11,840 nt of DNA from Deferribacteres bacterium (GTDB lineage: Bacteria > Zhuqueibacterota > Zhuqueibacteria > Zhuqueibacterales > Geothermadaptataceae), in NCBI GenBank assembly GCA_020633655.1, contig JACKDF010000030.1:1-11840 (forward strand). Reading direction: 5' to 3'. Position 1 is the stretch's first letter. Each line of letters starts with the position of its first letter. Below, in pieces: positions 1-7,458 of this stretch. Below the pieces are notes generated by a model. That model did no database searches. It had not been told where the DNA came from and worked only from the letters and a program-made list of their open reading frames with translations. The position numbers were made by a program, and so were the translations under genes.

Positions 1-1224
1 GATGGCGTACTCGGACCGCACCGGGAAAAAGAAGGTAGCTTTTATGCGATAAAGGACATTTTTTCTCCCGTGGTCATCGAGATGGATACACTTCCGGAAG
101 CTTTTTCGGGGGAGGTGCCTGTTGAAAATAGATTTGATTTTACCAATTTAAACCAGTGCACTTTCATGTGGAAACTGGTAAATTTTAGTCGGCCAGCCGA
201 AGAAAATCTGGGCTATTTAACATTCCGTGAAGGCACCATTCAGGGTAGCCATGTGCAGCCAGGCGCTAAAGGAACACTGAAGCTGACTTTGCCTGCTAAC
301 TGGAAAGAGGCTGAAGCGCTGTTGCTCAGTGTTTCTGATCCCTACGGGAAATTGATTAACACATGGTCGTGGAAAATTCAGTCCAATGAGAAAATTCTCT
401 CGCAGATGCTGCAAAAGGGAAACTCCGGTAGTGTAGAATCGAGGGAAGACGATAGCACGCTGACAGTTCAGTCGGAACAGGTTTTACTCGTTTTTGATAA
501 GCGAAACGGTCTGTTGAAATTGGTACAAAACAAGCAATCCCGCAAAGAGTTAAATTTTAAAAACGGTCCGGTTTTTTGTGGCGGAAATGCGGACTTCGCA
601 TCGATGAAAAATTTTGCTGAAGGGGAGAACTATATTGTCGAAACAAACTTTACCGGGGATTTAAAATTTACTCGATGGATTATCAGGAAAAATGGCTGGG
701 TTGAGCTGGAATACGAATACGCTCTCGATGGGACTTATCCTTTTTCTGGTATCAGTTTCGACTATCCGGAGGATTTTGTTTTAAGCGCTAAATGGCTTGG
801 AAACGGACCTTACCGTGTATGGAAGAACCGCATGCAAGGTGGAACGCTCAATGTCTGGCAGAATGCCTACAACAATACGGTGACCGGGTATTCTCCATGG
901 ATTTATCCCGAATTCAAGGGCTATTTTTCGGATATGATATGGATTGAGTTTAATACAGTCGAAGGAAAGTTCCTGGTGGCGTGTAAAGATGAGCCTGTTT
1001 TTGTGCGTCTGTTCGAATTCCATGCTCTACCTGGCTTGGAGCCCCATCCGGATTTGCCGCCCGGGGATATTTCCTTTCTTGATACGATCCCACCCACAGG
1101 CACGAAAATGAGTACAAAAATTAATGCAGGGCCGGAAACAACCGGTCCTGCAGGCCAGAATAACGAAATCCACAAAAATTACAAACGGACTTTGTATTTT
1201 TATTTCGGTGCACTTCCTGAGTGA
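1..1224 (+). CDS. Glycoside hydrolase family 2 (beta-galactosidase-like), C-terminal part, 5' end outside window
   Basis: The reading frame is open from base 1 to a TGA at 1222-1224 and gives 407 residues, so the start and the catalytic TIM-barrel acids lie upstream of the window. The fragment opens with DGVLGPHREKEG, a sequence typical of the region after the GH2 barrel. It continues into a beta-sandwich (around residues 41-125, with VENRFDFTNLNQC) and then a larger beta-rich domain. That domain carries GNGPYRVWKNR at about 267-277 and GGTLNVWQNAYNN just after it, as in the C-terminal beta-sandwich domains of LacZ-type GH2 enzymes. A GTG at 70 could be taken for a start, but the conserved codons before it show it is internal. 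The enzyme would cleave a beta-glycosidic bond; the sugar cannot be named without the active site. It converges on the operon to its right. GH2 membership is well supported and substrate is unknown. Confidence 0.85.
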   Translation, partial: DGVLGPHREKEGSFYAIKDIFSPVVIEMDTLPEAFSGEVPVENRFDFTNLNQCTFMWKLVNFSRPAEENLGYLTFREGTIQGSHVQPGAKGTLKLTLPANWKEAEALLLSVSDPYGKLINTWSWKIQSNEKILSQMLQKGNSGSVESREDDSTLTVQSEQVLLVFDKRNGLLKLVQNKQSRKELNFKNGPVFCGGNADFASMKNFAEGENYIVETNFTGDLKFTRWIIRKNGWVELEYEYALDGTYPFSGISFDYPEDFVLSAKWLGNGPYRVWKNRMQGGTLNVWQNAYNNTVTGYSPWIYPEFKGYFSDMIWIEFNTVEGKFLVACKDEPVFVRLFEFHALPGLEPHPDLPPGDISFLDTIPPTGTKMSTKINAGPETTGPAGQNNEIHKNYKRTLYFYFGALPE

Positions 1225-1278
1225 TGCCTCAATGGATTATGTGATTTTGGCAATCTGGATTGGATGCTATGTTTTGAA

Positions 1279-1320
1279 AACCAGAGCCATTGAATATTAT
1301 ATTTTTCATCGGCTCTGGTT
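1279..1320. terminator. Hairpin between convergent genes, likely bidirectional terminator
   Basis: Perfect 10-bp arms AACCAGAGCC (1279-1288) and GGCTCTGGTT (1311-1320) enclose a 22-nt AT-rich loop. The loop can extend the stem by a further TGAA/TTCA pairing after a 2x2 internal loop. It lies 12 nt beyond the stop of the minus-strand hydrolase gene and 54 nt beyond the GH2 stop. On the minus strand the stem ends in GGTTTTC, a short T-rich tail; on the plus strand there is no T-run. It therefore suits the end of the eight-gene minus-strand unit better. Confidence 0.6.
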
Positions 1321-1332
1321 CAACGGAGAGTA

Positions 1333-2286
1333 CTAATTGGAAAGAAATTCTTTAATTGCTTTGTTGGTCTCCTGCGCTTTTTCGAATTGAACGAAATGAC
1401 CGCATTGGGGAAACAATTTTAGCGAGCTATTGGGTATCTCACTCTTGCCGATTTGTGCAACGTCTTTTGTGAAGCCAGCATGCAGATAGGGATTCGGAAT
1501 CAAACCATCATTTTCGCCAAACAGGATTAACGTTGGTTGCTTTATATCTTTTAAGCGCATGTACACCGGCCCATCCAACATGGCCCACACATTCCGTGAT
1601 ACCGCGTAACAGTAGTTTTCAAAATCGCTGGCGCCACGAACCTGAATCCGGTCAGTGATCATGAATTCAGCATCTTTCGGGTAGTCATAAAAGTTGGCTT
1701 TCAGGTTGATATCGATGTTGCGAATCGGTGTGTCTTTGATAAAATCAACCTTCATTGCGCCTTTCATCCATGCCGCTTCGCCCTCGGTAAATCGTTCGAA
1801 ACCGGCAGGGGAGATGAGCACAAGCTTTTCCACTATTTCAGGATGTTCAAGCGCAGCGGTCATTGCAATTTGTCCACCCATCGAATGGCCGATGAGAACA
1901 GCTTTCCAAACTCCAAGTTTCTCCATTAATTCCTTGATAACTTGCGCATAAAAGGACATGGAATAGTCGTAATAGCCTTTGTCCGACTTGCCGTAACCTG
2001 GTAAATCCAGGGCTATAACGCGGTATTTTTCTGCTAAGACAGGGATGTTTTTTGTCCAGCCTTTGGCATTGGTACCAAGGCCGTGAATCAGAATTATAGT
2101 TTCATCTCCCCTTCCCTCATCGATCATCGCGATATGAATATTTCGAACGGTCGTCGTCTTTACCGGATATCCATAATCGATATTGGTGAATTCTTTTGCA
2201 GGCAGGCGGTAGAATCGTGAGGACGCACAACCGGATACGAGCGTAGCCACAATGAACAGGGATAGTATGGGTAAGATAGTTCTCAT
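1333..2286 (-). CDS. Lipid-anchored alpha/beta hydrolase (esterase/lipase-like)
   Basis: The 317-residue protein begins with a lipoprotein signal peptide: a hydrophobic stretch at 3-17 and lipobox VSGC with Cys20 as the lipidation site. It should be membrane-anchored, facing the periplasm or the outer surface. The rest is a full alpha/beta-hydrolase fold: HGLG oxyanion loop at 68-71, nucleophile elbow GHSMG with Ser135, acid Asp260 in FGENDG, and His297 in CGHFVQFE. Family members hydrolyse esters, or C-C bonds in MhpC-like enzymes; the substrate here is not visible. An AGGAG site at 2293-2297 lies 6 nt before the ATG and overlaps the stop of the barrel gene, so the two are probably translationally coupled. 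It is the last gene of the unit and is followed by a hairpin. Confident for fold and anchoring; function is inference. Confidence 0.88.
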   Translation of the reverse strand: MRTILPILSLFIVATLVSGCASSRFYRLPAKEFTNIDYGYPVKTTTVRNIHIAMIDEGRGDETIILIHGLGTNAKGWTKNIPVLAEKYRVIALDLPGYGKSDKGYYDYSMSFYAQVIKELMEKLGVWKAVLIGHSMGGQIAMTAALEHPEIVEKLVLISPAGFERFTEGEAAWMKGAMKVDFIKDTPIRNIDINLKANFYDYPKDAEFMITDRIQVRGASDFENYCYAVSRNVWAMLDGPVYMRLKDIKQPTLILFGENDGLIPNPYLHAGFTKDVAQIGKSEIPNSSLKLFPQCGHFVQFEKAQETNKAIKEFLSN

Positions 2287-2295
2287 GGCAGGCTC

Positions 2296-3828
2296 CTAAA
2301 ACATAATCCATTTTAAAGTGGCAAAAACCGTCCACGGATTATCCGGTTTGCTGGTTTGTCCACCATTGACTGTTTGTGAATCGAAAAAATCACCCAAAGC
2401 GAGATAGGCAGCGTGTAACTCTAAATCCATAAATACTTTCGGACGATAAAGGATATTAAAATTGACTTCCGTCCCGATCATGTTTCCACCATTCGCTGGC
2501 GAAACGGGAGAAACTGCCGATCCTAAACCGAGTTTGACTTTAAATTTGTTGGGGATAATATCATAAGAGCCGTAGAATGAGCCACCGGCAAAGCCGTAGC
2601 CGAGATTCTGAATATCGATTACCGCTGCGTTGAAACGGTTAACAACATTCCCGTGCGGTAACAGCAGGTATAAACCGTGGCCGATAAATACGGCACCTGG
2701 CGCTGTCCAGTTGTTGCCTGTGAGAATGCCAGTGTATTTGCCATCGTTGATGTTTTCTTTATCACCGCTGGTGAAAATTCCATCGAAAACGATTTGATCA
2801 TTGGCTGTGCGGCCGTATTTGTAGGCCAGTCGCAGATTGGCTGCATAGCCCAGAATATCGACATCGTGGCTTGCAGATTTTGCTTTTCCTATATTGGTGA
2901 GAACAAAACCATTGTAACCGAATCGACCTTGATTCAATAAAGGATTACCGTGAAAATGGGATCCGAGCCACAGGATATCCGCTTTATATTTCTCATTGCC
3001 AAAATTAAAGTTGAAAACACCGTTGTAATTGCTCAAGCCGGAATTCAATCCCTGGCCGAGAATGGAAACACCGCCTTCTCCATTCGCCCGGTCTTTCAGG
3101 TACCATGCCGAGAAACCGATGGAATTGATGATATCGAGATCGTATTCATAGAGGGCTTCGAATAAGGCGACGTCATCATCTTGCTCGACATTGTTTTCGT
3201 AAAGTTGGTAAGCACCCAGTTTCCACCGCATATTTTTCTGTAAGTGATGGTAGGCAACACCGCTTGCATCGGAGCCCCAGATGGCGAGCCTGTAACCTGT
3301 ATTCAATAAAGTGCTGGTGAATGTATAAGCCGGGACACTCACGTTGTCAAACAATCGTGTTAAACCTGCATTGACAAAAAGATTCTTTTGAGGACGAAAT
3401 TCAATAAACAGATTCTGCGTTTGCATATTGACGAAATCTGCACCGAAAGCGCCGCCAAAATTGCCACCGGCTCCGTAGTTTGCGTCTCCCAGAGTCCAGT
3501 CGAATTCAAAATTCATGCGCATGGTGGCCCAGCCATCAAACAGACGGGGAGAGTAGGCAATAATCGGGATAAACCGCATTTCCGAAAAAGACGAGCGATT
3601 GTCGGAAGTGCGTGTCGTATTGCCGCCAAATAATCGTCCGACGACCTGGCCTTTGAGAAATTCATTTGTCGGAGCGTAATTGTTTTGCTCACTCCGCATG
3701 AAATAATAACCGATGAAATTAAATTCCTTGCGCTCTTCGGCAATCTTCTCTTCAGGGAAATTATCCGGTGTTTGTGCGGTCACAGGGATAGTGAGCACAA
3801 AGAAAAATAAAAATTTTAGGTATTTCAT
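2296..3828 (-). CDS. Outer-membrane beta-barrel protein (porin / alginate-export-like)
   Basis: Starting at 3828 gives 510 residues with a clean signal peptide (hydrophobic 4-16, VTA-Q cleavage after residue 18). The mature part is made of alternating aromatic and polar strands such as MRMNFEFDW, NLFIEFRP and LFVNAGLTRLF. Frequent Gly/Asn/Asp turns separate them, and the protein ends WIMF with a C-terminal Phe, as outer-membrane barrels do. The order of strands recalls the alginate-export/porin type, but no specific family motif settles this. An in-frame ATG at 3879 would add 17 residues (MSAFFPFYLFF...) before the signal peptide; it lies inside the terminator-like stem and lacks an SD, so 3828 is preferred. 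It likely passes a small anionic or hydrophobic compound across the outer membrane. Its neighbours are two lipoprotein genes, one on each side. Confidence 0.75.
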   Translation of the reverse strand: MKYLKFLFFFVLTIPVTAQTPDNFPEEKIAEERKEFNFIGYYFMRSEQNNYAPTNEFLKGQVVGRLFGGNTTRTSDNRSSFSEMRFIPIIAYSPRLFDGWATMRMNFEFDWTLGDANYGAGGNFGGAFGADFVNMQTQNLFIEFRPQKNLFVNAGLTRLFDNVSVPAYTFTSTLLNTGYRLAIWGSDASGVAYHHLQKNMRWKLGAYQLYENNVEQDDDVALFEALYEYDLDIINSIGFSAWYLKDRANGEGGVSILGQGLNSGLSNYNGVFNFNFGNEKYKADILWLGSHFHGNPLLNQGRFGYNGFVLTNIGKAKSASHDVDILGYAANLRLAYKYGRTANDQIVFDGIFTSGDKENINDGKYTGILTGNNWTAPGAVFIGHGLYLLLPHGNVVNRFNAAVIDIQNLGYGFAGGSFYGSYDIIPNKFKVKLGLGSAVSPVSPANGGNMIGTEVNFNILYRPKVFMDLELHAAYLALGDFFDSQTVNGGQTSKPDNPWTVFATLKWIMF

Positions 3829-3835
3829 GGCACTG

Positions 3836-3839
3836 TCCT
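3836..3839 (-). promoter_or_regulatory. RBS that decides the barrel-gene start
   Basis: AGGA on the minus strand sits 7 nt before the ATG at 3828. It supports this start over the longer in-frame ATG at 3879, which falls inside the hairpin at 3869-3900. Confidence 0.6.
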
Positions 3840-3862
3840 GTATTCGAAAAAAAAGATAAAAT

Positions 3863-3900
3863 GGAAAAAAGGCACTCAAATAGGAAAAATTGAGTGCCTT
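3863..3900 (-). terminator. Rho-independent terminator or attenuator between lipoprotein and barrel genes
   Basis: On the minus strand, perfect 11-bp arms AAGGCACTCAA (complement of 3890-3900) and TTGAGTGCCTT (complement of 3869-3879) enclose a 10-nt loop. They are followed by a T-run (TTTTTT including the last stem pair, then CC). It starts 18 nt after the stop of the small lipoprotein gene. The next SD begins only about 25 nt downstream, leaving almost no room for a separate promoter. Partial termination with readthrough is the simplest reading. Confidence 0.8.
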
Positions 3901-3918
3901 GCGAACAGTTATGAAGAA

Positions 3919-4401
3919 TTATTGACGGACGTATTTCTGAATATTGAGGGCTCCAAGGGCAGCATCACTGCCGAAACCGGTAGCTGGTGTTCTTGGAGTT
4001 GCACCGATATCTGGTACGGTTTGTACGACTTCCAATTGCATATTGTCACCGGTAACTTGCATAATACCAGCCTGTGAAAAAGCTGCATAGACAAATTCTA
4101 CCGTGTGCACGTCGCCGGAACTGGATTCGGTCACCGTGTAGACGCCTTCAACGCTGGACCACGCGCCACCTGCAATATGCGATTCTGTTTTTACCGTGTT
4201 GTCAGATTCGATTGTAACACGCACACTGTCATAATTAAAGAGTGTCACGAGAATTGGTGCAACATTTGTCCCCGAGCTTAGCCAAACACCGACCCAAGCT
4301 TTTTCAGTATTGTTGTTTGTTCCACTGTCCGAATCTTTATCACAAGCGACAAAAGACACCAGACTCACGAAAATGATTAATACAGCAAGTAAACGTTTCA
4401 T
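3919..4401 (-). CDS. Small lipocalin-like lipoprotein, function unknown
   Basis: The 160-residue protein has a basic start (MKRLL), a hydrophobic segment at 4-18 and lipobox FVAC with Cys20. Asp follows at +2, then a flexible Asp/Ser/Asn/Thr-rich linker (21-33). The rest looks all-beta, with short amphipathic strands (AWVGVWLSSG, SVRVTIESDN, GVYTVTES, HTVEFVYAAF, NMQLEVVQTV). The early GVW followed by a meander of strands resembles small lipocalin-like or fatty-acid-binding folds, but this is shape only, not a recognised family signature. Asp at +2 would favour inner-membrane retention under the E. coli Lol rule, which may not hold in this lineage. A full AAGGAGGT site (4407-4414) lies 5 nt before the ATG, suggesting strong translation. 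It could be a ligand-holding accessory to the neighbouring transport genes. Confidence 0.7.
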   Translation of the reverse strand: MKRLLAVLIIFVSLVSFVACDKDSDSGTNNNTEKAWVGVWLSSGTNVAPILVTLFNYDSVRVTIESDNTVKTESHIAGGAWSSVEGVYTVTESSSGDVHTVEFVYAAFSQAGIMQVTGDNMQLEVVQTVPDIGATPRTPATGFGSDAALGALNIQKYVRQ

Positions 4402-4406
4402 CCTGT

Positions 4407-4414
4407 ACCTCCTT
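4407..4414 (-). promoter_or_regulatory. Near-consensus strong ribosome binding site
   Basis: AAGGAGGT on the minus strand, 5 nt before the small lipoprotein ATG, is the strongest SD in the unit. Together with the downstream hairpin it suggests the lipoprotein is made in larger amounts than its neighbours. Confidence 0.65.
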
Positions 4415-4435
4415 GAATAATGATTTGTTGGTTGT

Positions 4436-5929
4436 TTATTTGAGTTTTTTACGATCTATTTTTCCCGCTTCATTTTTCGGGATTTCGTTGACTATTTCAA
4501 TGTATTTTGGCGTTTTGAATTTGGCTAGGCGGCCTCTTACAAACTCGAAAAGTTCATCGGATGAGACAGCCATTCCTTCGCAGAGCACGACAAAGGCTTT
4601 ACCAACCTCACCCCATTTATCATCAGATACGCCAATAATCGCCACTTCTTTCACGGCAGGATGGGTGTAGAAGAACGCTTCAACTTCAGCGGGGTAAACA
4701 TTCTCACCACCGCTGATATACATGTTCTTTTTTCGGTCGACGACGAAATAAAAACCGTCTTCGTCCCGTGTCACCATATCACCTGTGTGGAACCAGCCAT
4801 CGGTAATGGAAGCGATTGTTGCCTCGTCGTTTCTCCAATAGCCCGGCGTAACAACAGGTGATTTCAGCCACAATTCACCAACGGTATTGTCAGAACACTC
4901 AATTCCGTAATCGTCCATCACCTTGGCCTGGATGTAAAAGTTAGGAAATCCAATGGAGCCACGTTTTCGAATGGCGTCATCTTGATGCAGAGAGAAACAG
5001 TTGGGCCCAACCTCCGTGAGGCCGTAGCCCTGTCGAATGGCAATCCCTTTTTTGTGCCAGATGTTGATCAATGGAATGGGCATTGGTGAGCCACCGACGA
5101 TGGCGTAGCGTACACTGCTCAAATCGGCATCTTTAAATAAGGGTGAATCTGCAAGCATTTGCATCATCGTGGGGACACCGAACAACAGCGTGGTTCTTTC
5201 TTCCTGCATCAATTCGAGAATGACTTCCGGATCAAAACCTGGGAGCAGAGTATGGGAAGCCCCATGGTGAATGAAGGGTGTGAGCAATACATTCCAGCCG
5301 CCTGTGTGAAAGAACGGGGCGTAACTTTGCGTGTGATCACTGGAATTGATATCTAATCGCAAGGCGGTGTTAACAGAGTTCCAAAAAAGCATTTTGTGGG
5401 TGATAATCGCGCCCTTGGAAAGACCTGTCGTTCCCGAAGTGTATAATATCATCACCGTATCGGATTCAGCGTGTTGTGCTGTAGTTGGTATTGGCTTTTC
5501 CTCTAATTTATCTGTGAGAAATGGTGTGATCAAATCCAGAGAAAATAATTTTGCCTTCCCGATCGATTGGAGTTGGTGCATTTGTTGTTCAAATTCATTT
5601 TCGTAAAGAAGAACATTTGGCTCCGCATCGCCGAGCAAAAGGTCGATCTCCCGCGGCATAAGGCGGAAATTGAAGGGTACTAAAATAACACCGAGTTTTA
5701 CACAGGCAAAAAATAGAAAGACATACTCAGCATTGTTTTTTGAAAATACAGCAATGCGATCGCCTTTTTTGAGTTGCCACTCATCTTTTAAAAAATGAGC
5801 AAGAGCATCAAGACGCTCATTTAATTCGCCGTAGCGCCATTCAAGGGATCGCTGGTATTCCCGCAAAGCGAGTTTGTTTGGTGTGTAAAGAGCCCACCGT
5901 GCAATCCAGTCGGTTTCAAACATCTGCAT
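4436..5929 (-). CDS. AMP-forming acyl-CoA ligase (ANL superfamily, class I)
   Basis: The 497-residue protein has the complete set of ANL motifs. These are P-loop YTSGTTGLSKG at 163-173, A5 motif YGLTE at 302-306, HTGD at 381-384 followed by DRKKNMYISGGENVYP (Arg399), and C-terminal PKNEAGKIDRKK with catalytic Lys490. It should activate a carboxylic acid with ATP to an acyl adenylate and then form the CoA thioester in the cytoplasm. Length and spacing match medium-size fatty-acid or MenE/FadD-like ligases; the acid cannot be read from sequence. The ATG at 5929 has AAGGAG 7 nt upstream. A second in-frame ATG at 5923 is 13 nt from that SD and less likely. The gene overlaps the symporter by 14 nt, so transport and activation of the same acid is a reasonable inference. 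Confidence 0.92.
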   Translation of the reverse strand: MQMFETDWIARWALYTPNKLALREYQRSLEWRYGELNERLDALAHFLKDEWQLKKGDRIAVFSKNNAEYVFLFFACVKLGVILVPFNFRLMPREIDLLLGDAEPNVLLYENEFEQQMHQLQSIGKAKLFSLDLITPFLTDKLEEKPIPTTAQHAESDTVMILYTSGTTGLSKGAIITHKMLFWNSVNTALRLDINSSDHTQSYAPFFHTGGWNVLLTPFIHHGASHTLLPGFDPEVILELMQEERTTLLFGVPTMMQMLADSPLFKDADLSSVRYAIVGGSPMPIPLINIWHKKGIAIRQGYGLTEVGPNCFSLHQDDAIRKRGSIGFPNFYIQAKVMDDYGIECSDNTVGELWLKSPVVTPGYWRNDEATIASITDGWFHTGDMVTRDEDGFYFVVDRKKNMYISGGENVYPAEVEAFFYTHPAVKEVAIIGVSDDKWGEVGKAFVVLCEGMAVSSDELFEFVRGRLAKFKTPKYIEIVNEIPKNEAGKIDRKKLK

Positions 5930-7430
5930 TGACCGGCTCCTTCAGTGCGTATTTGAGAATGAAACCAACAATCACGGCCGCGACGATTGCGGTTGCCGCA
6001 GCAACGCCAGGATTCTCACCTGTGGCCTTTGAAAATGGAATAGCGATCTTGGCATAATACATGGTAAAATGCACGATGATTGCGATAACCGTTGCTGTAA
6101 TAACTGCATTTCTCGGGATGGATTTCAGGAACATTCCAAACAGGATGGGAACAAATGCCGCAGCAAAATAGGCATAAACACCGTTCTGAGCAAAAATCGC
6201 GACGCTTAGCTTCGGATGGATGAGTTGATCATAGCCAAGCCAGATTGAAATTACCGCCAGTACAGTAATAACACCACGATTAATTATAATCTGGTTGTCG
6301 TTGAAATTCGGGTTGCCTTCACCCATCATCGGTCGAATTATATCGTTGGTTATAGTCGAACCAAGAGATTGAATCAGCCCTTCAAGGGTCGAGATGCCAG
6401 CAGATATCAAACCGAGAACAACGATCAAACCGATATAAACCGGGAATTCACGCACAACATAGGCAGACATGATCCCGTCCATTTTTAAGGGGGTTCCGTC
6501 AATTGTCAAATCCGGAAATGCAATTCGCGCATACAAGCCGGCAATGACCACAAGAAAGAATAAAAATTCAACAGATACCCCAACCCAGAGGTAGCGATTC
6601 ATATCCCGGTCGGTTTTTAATAACAGGGATTTGGTGATGATGTGAGGCTGGCAAACAATCGCGACACCGACGATAATTTGTGCGAAAATAATTTCGACAA
6701 AATCACGGAAGAGAAAACTGGAGTCGTTGGTCAGTTGTGTCAGTTTTGGATCGATGGCGTTTAATTTGTCGAGAAAGCCGTGAATACCGTTGCTGAAATG
6801 CTCGTACCCTGAGGTTAATAAAATAATCGCGACTAGGAGCATCAAGGTTGCCTGGATCGTGTTTGTATAAACCATCGAATTGGCACCGCCAAACATCATA
6901 TAACCAAATATGAATACCACGACACCAACGAGAATGTAGATCTCGGACACATTCAGAGTTTTTGATAAAATTTTTGTTAATCCAACGACAATCAACACAA
7001 TGAAGGTGATCAGTAGTAACGAAAGAAAAGCGAAAAATATACCGTATCCTTTGCTCTTATATCGTGTTTCCATCCATTGTGCCATGGTCAGGGCTTTGAC
7101 GGTCTGGCCGTGCTTCCGAAAGCCTTTGGTGAGAATTATCAGCGAAATCAGGGATGCAATTGGAATGACAACCGCGAAGGAAATAACAGCGCTGATACCG
7201 TAAAGGGCAATAAATCCGGGATTGATGATGAAAGTTGCCGCGCTGGTCATAGAAGCTGCCAGGGCGAGACCAACGGAAACAGGGGAGAAGCTCATGTTGC
7301 CAACAGCATAGTCAGACATGTTTTTCGTCCGTAAAGCGCCGCGGATAACAAAATAGAGTATGATGGCCATGTAGACTGAGATGATAATCCAGCCTGCAAT
7401 AACCAGATTTTGAGAAGCAATTCCTGTCAC
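5916..7430 (-). CDS. Sodium:solute symporter (SSF family)
   Basis: This is a 504-residue polytopic inner-membrane protein with about 13 hydrophobic segments. Family features include SAATFIINPGFIALYG in the first core helix region (63-78), MVYTNTIQATLMLL at 186-199 and TDRDMNRYLWVG at 273-284. The SAGISTLEGLIQSLGSTITND segment (from 343) corresponds to the Ser/Thr-rich helix that contributes to the Na2 sodium site in SSF proteins. Length is close to PutP and shorter than ActP. It imports a solute driven by the sodium gradient; from the genes around it, a carboxylate is likely, but the family also carries sugars, proline and choline-like compounds. The start is GTG at 7428-7430 with GGGAGG 5 nt upstream; the next in-frame ATG is inside the first membrane helix. 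It lies 28 nt after the KAS III-like gene. Confidence 0.92.
   Translation of the reverse strand: MTGIASQNLVIAGWIIISVYMAIILYFVIRGALRTKNMSDYAVGNMSFSPVSVGLALAASMTSAATFIINPGFIALYGISAVISFAVVIPIASLISLIILTKGFRKHGQTVKALTMAQWMETRYKSKGYGIFFAFLSLLLITFIVLIVVGLTKILSKTLNVSEIYILVGVVVFIFGYMMFGGANSMVYTNTIQATLMLLVAIILLTSGYEHFSNGIHGFLDKLNAIDPKLTQLTNDSSFLFRDFVEIIFAQIIVGVAIVCQPHIITKSLLLKTDRDMNRYLWVGVSVEFLFFLVVIAGLYARIAFPDLTIDGTPLKMDGIMSAYVVREFPVYIGLIVVLGLISAGISTLEGLIQSLGSTITNDIIRPMMGEGNPNFNDNQIIINRGVITVLAVISIWLGYDQLIHPKLSVAIFAQNGVYAYFAAAFVPILFGMFLKSIPRNAVITATVIAIIVHFTMYYAKIAIPFSKATGENPGVAAATAIVAAVIVGFILKYALKEPVNADV
5937..5942 (-). promoter_or_regulatory. RBS for the acyl-CoA ligase, inside the symporter gene
   Basis: AAGGAG on the minus strand lies within the last codons of the symporter gene, 7 nt before the ATG at 5929. 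It selects this ATG over the one at 5923 and indicates coupled translation. Confidence 0.65.
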
Positions 7431-7435
7431 ATTAT

Positions 7436-7441
7436 CCTCCC
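7436..7441 (-). promoter_or_regulatory. RBS that supports the GTG start of the symporter
   Basis: GGGAGG on the minus strand is 5 nt before the GTG at 7428-7430. A strong SD at good spacing makes the non-ATG start credible. Confidence 0.65.
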
Positions 7442-7458
7442 GTATGGCTCTTTATACA

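Noticed and set aside
70..72. GTG as a true start of the GH2 gene
   Set aside because: The codons before it encode conserved GH2 sequence (DGVLGPHREKEG), so the gene begins outside the window.
1124..1336. Small plus-strand open frame overlapping the end of the GH2 gene
   Set aside because: It overlaps GH2 codons in another frame and runs through the intergenic hairpin; no SD or conserved feature.
3829..3879. Longer start for the barrel gene at 3879
   Set aside because: It would place 17 extra residues before a clear signal peptide, has no SD and lies within the terminator stem.
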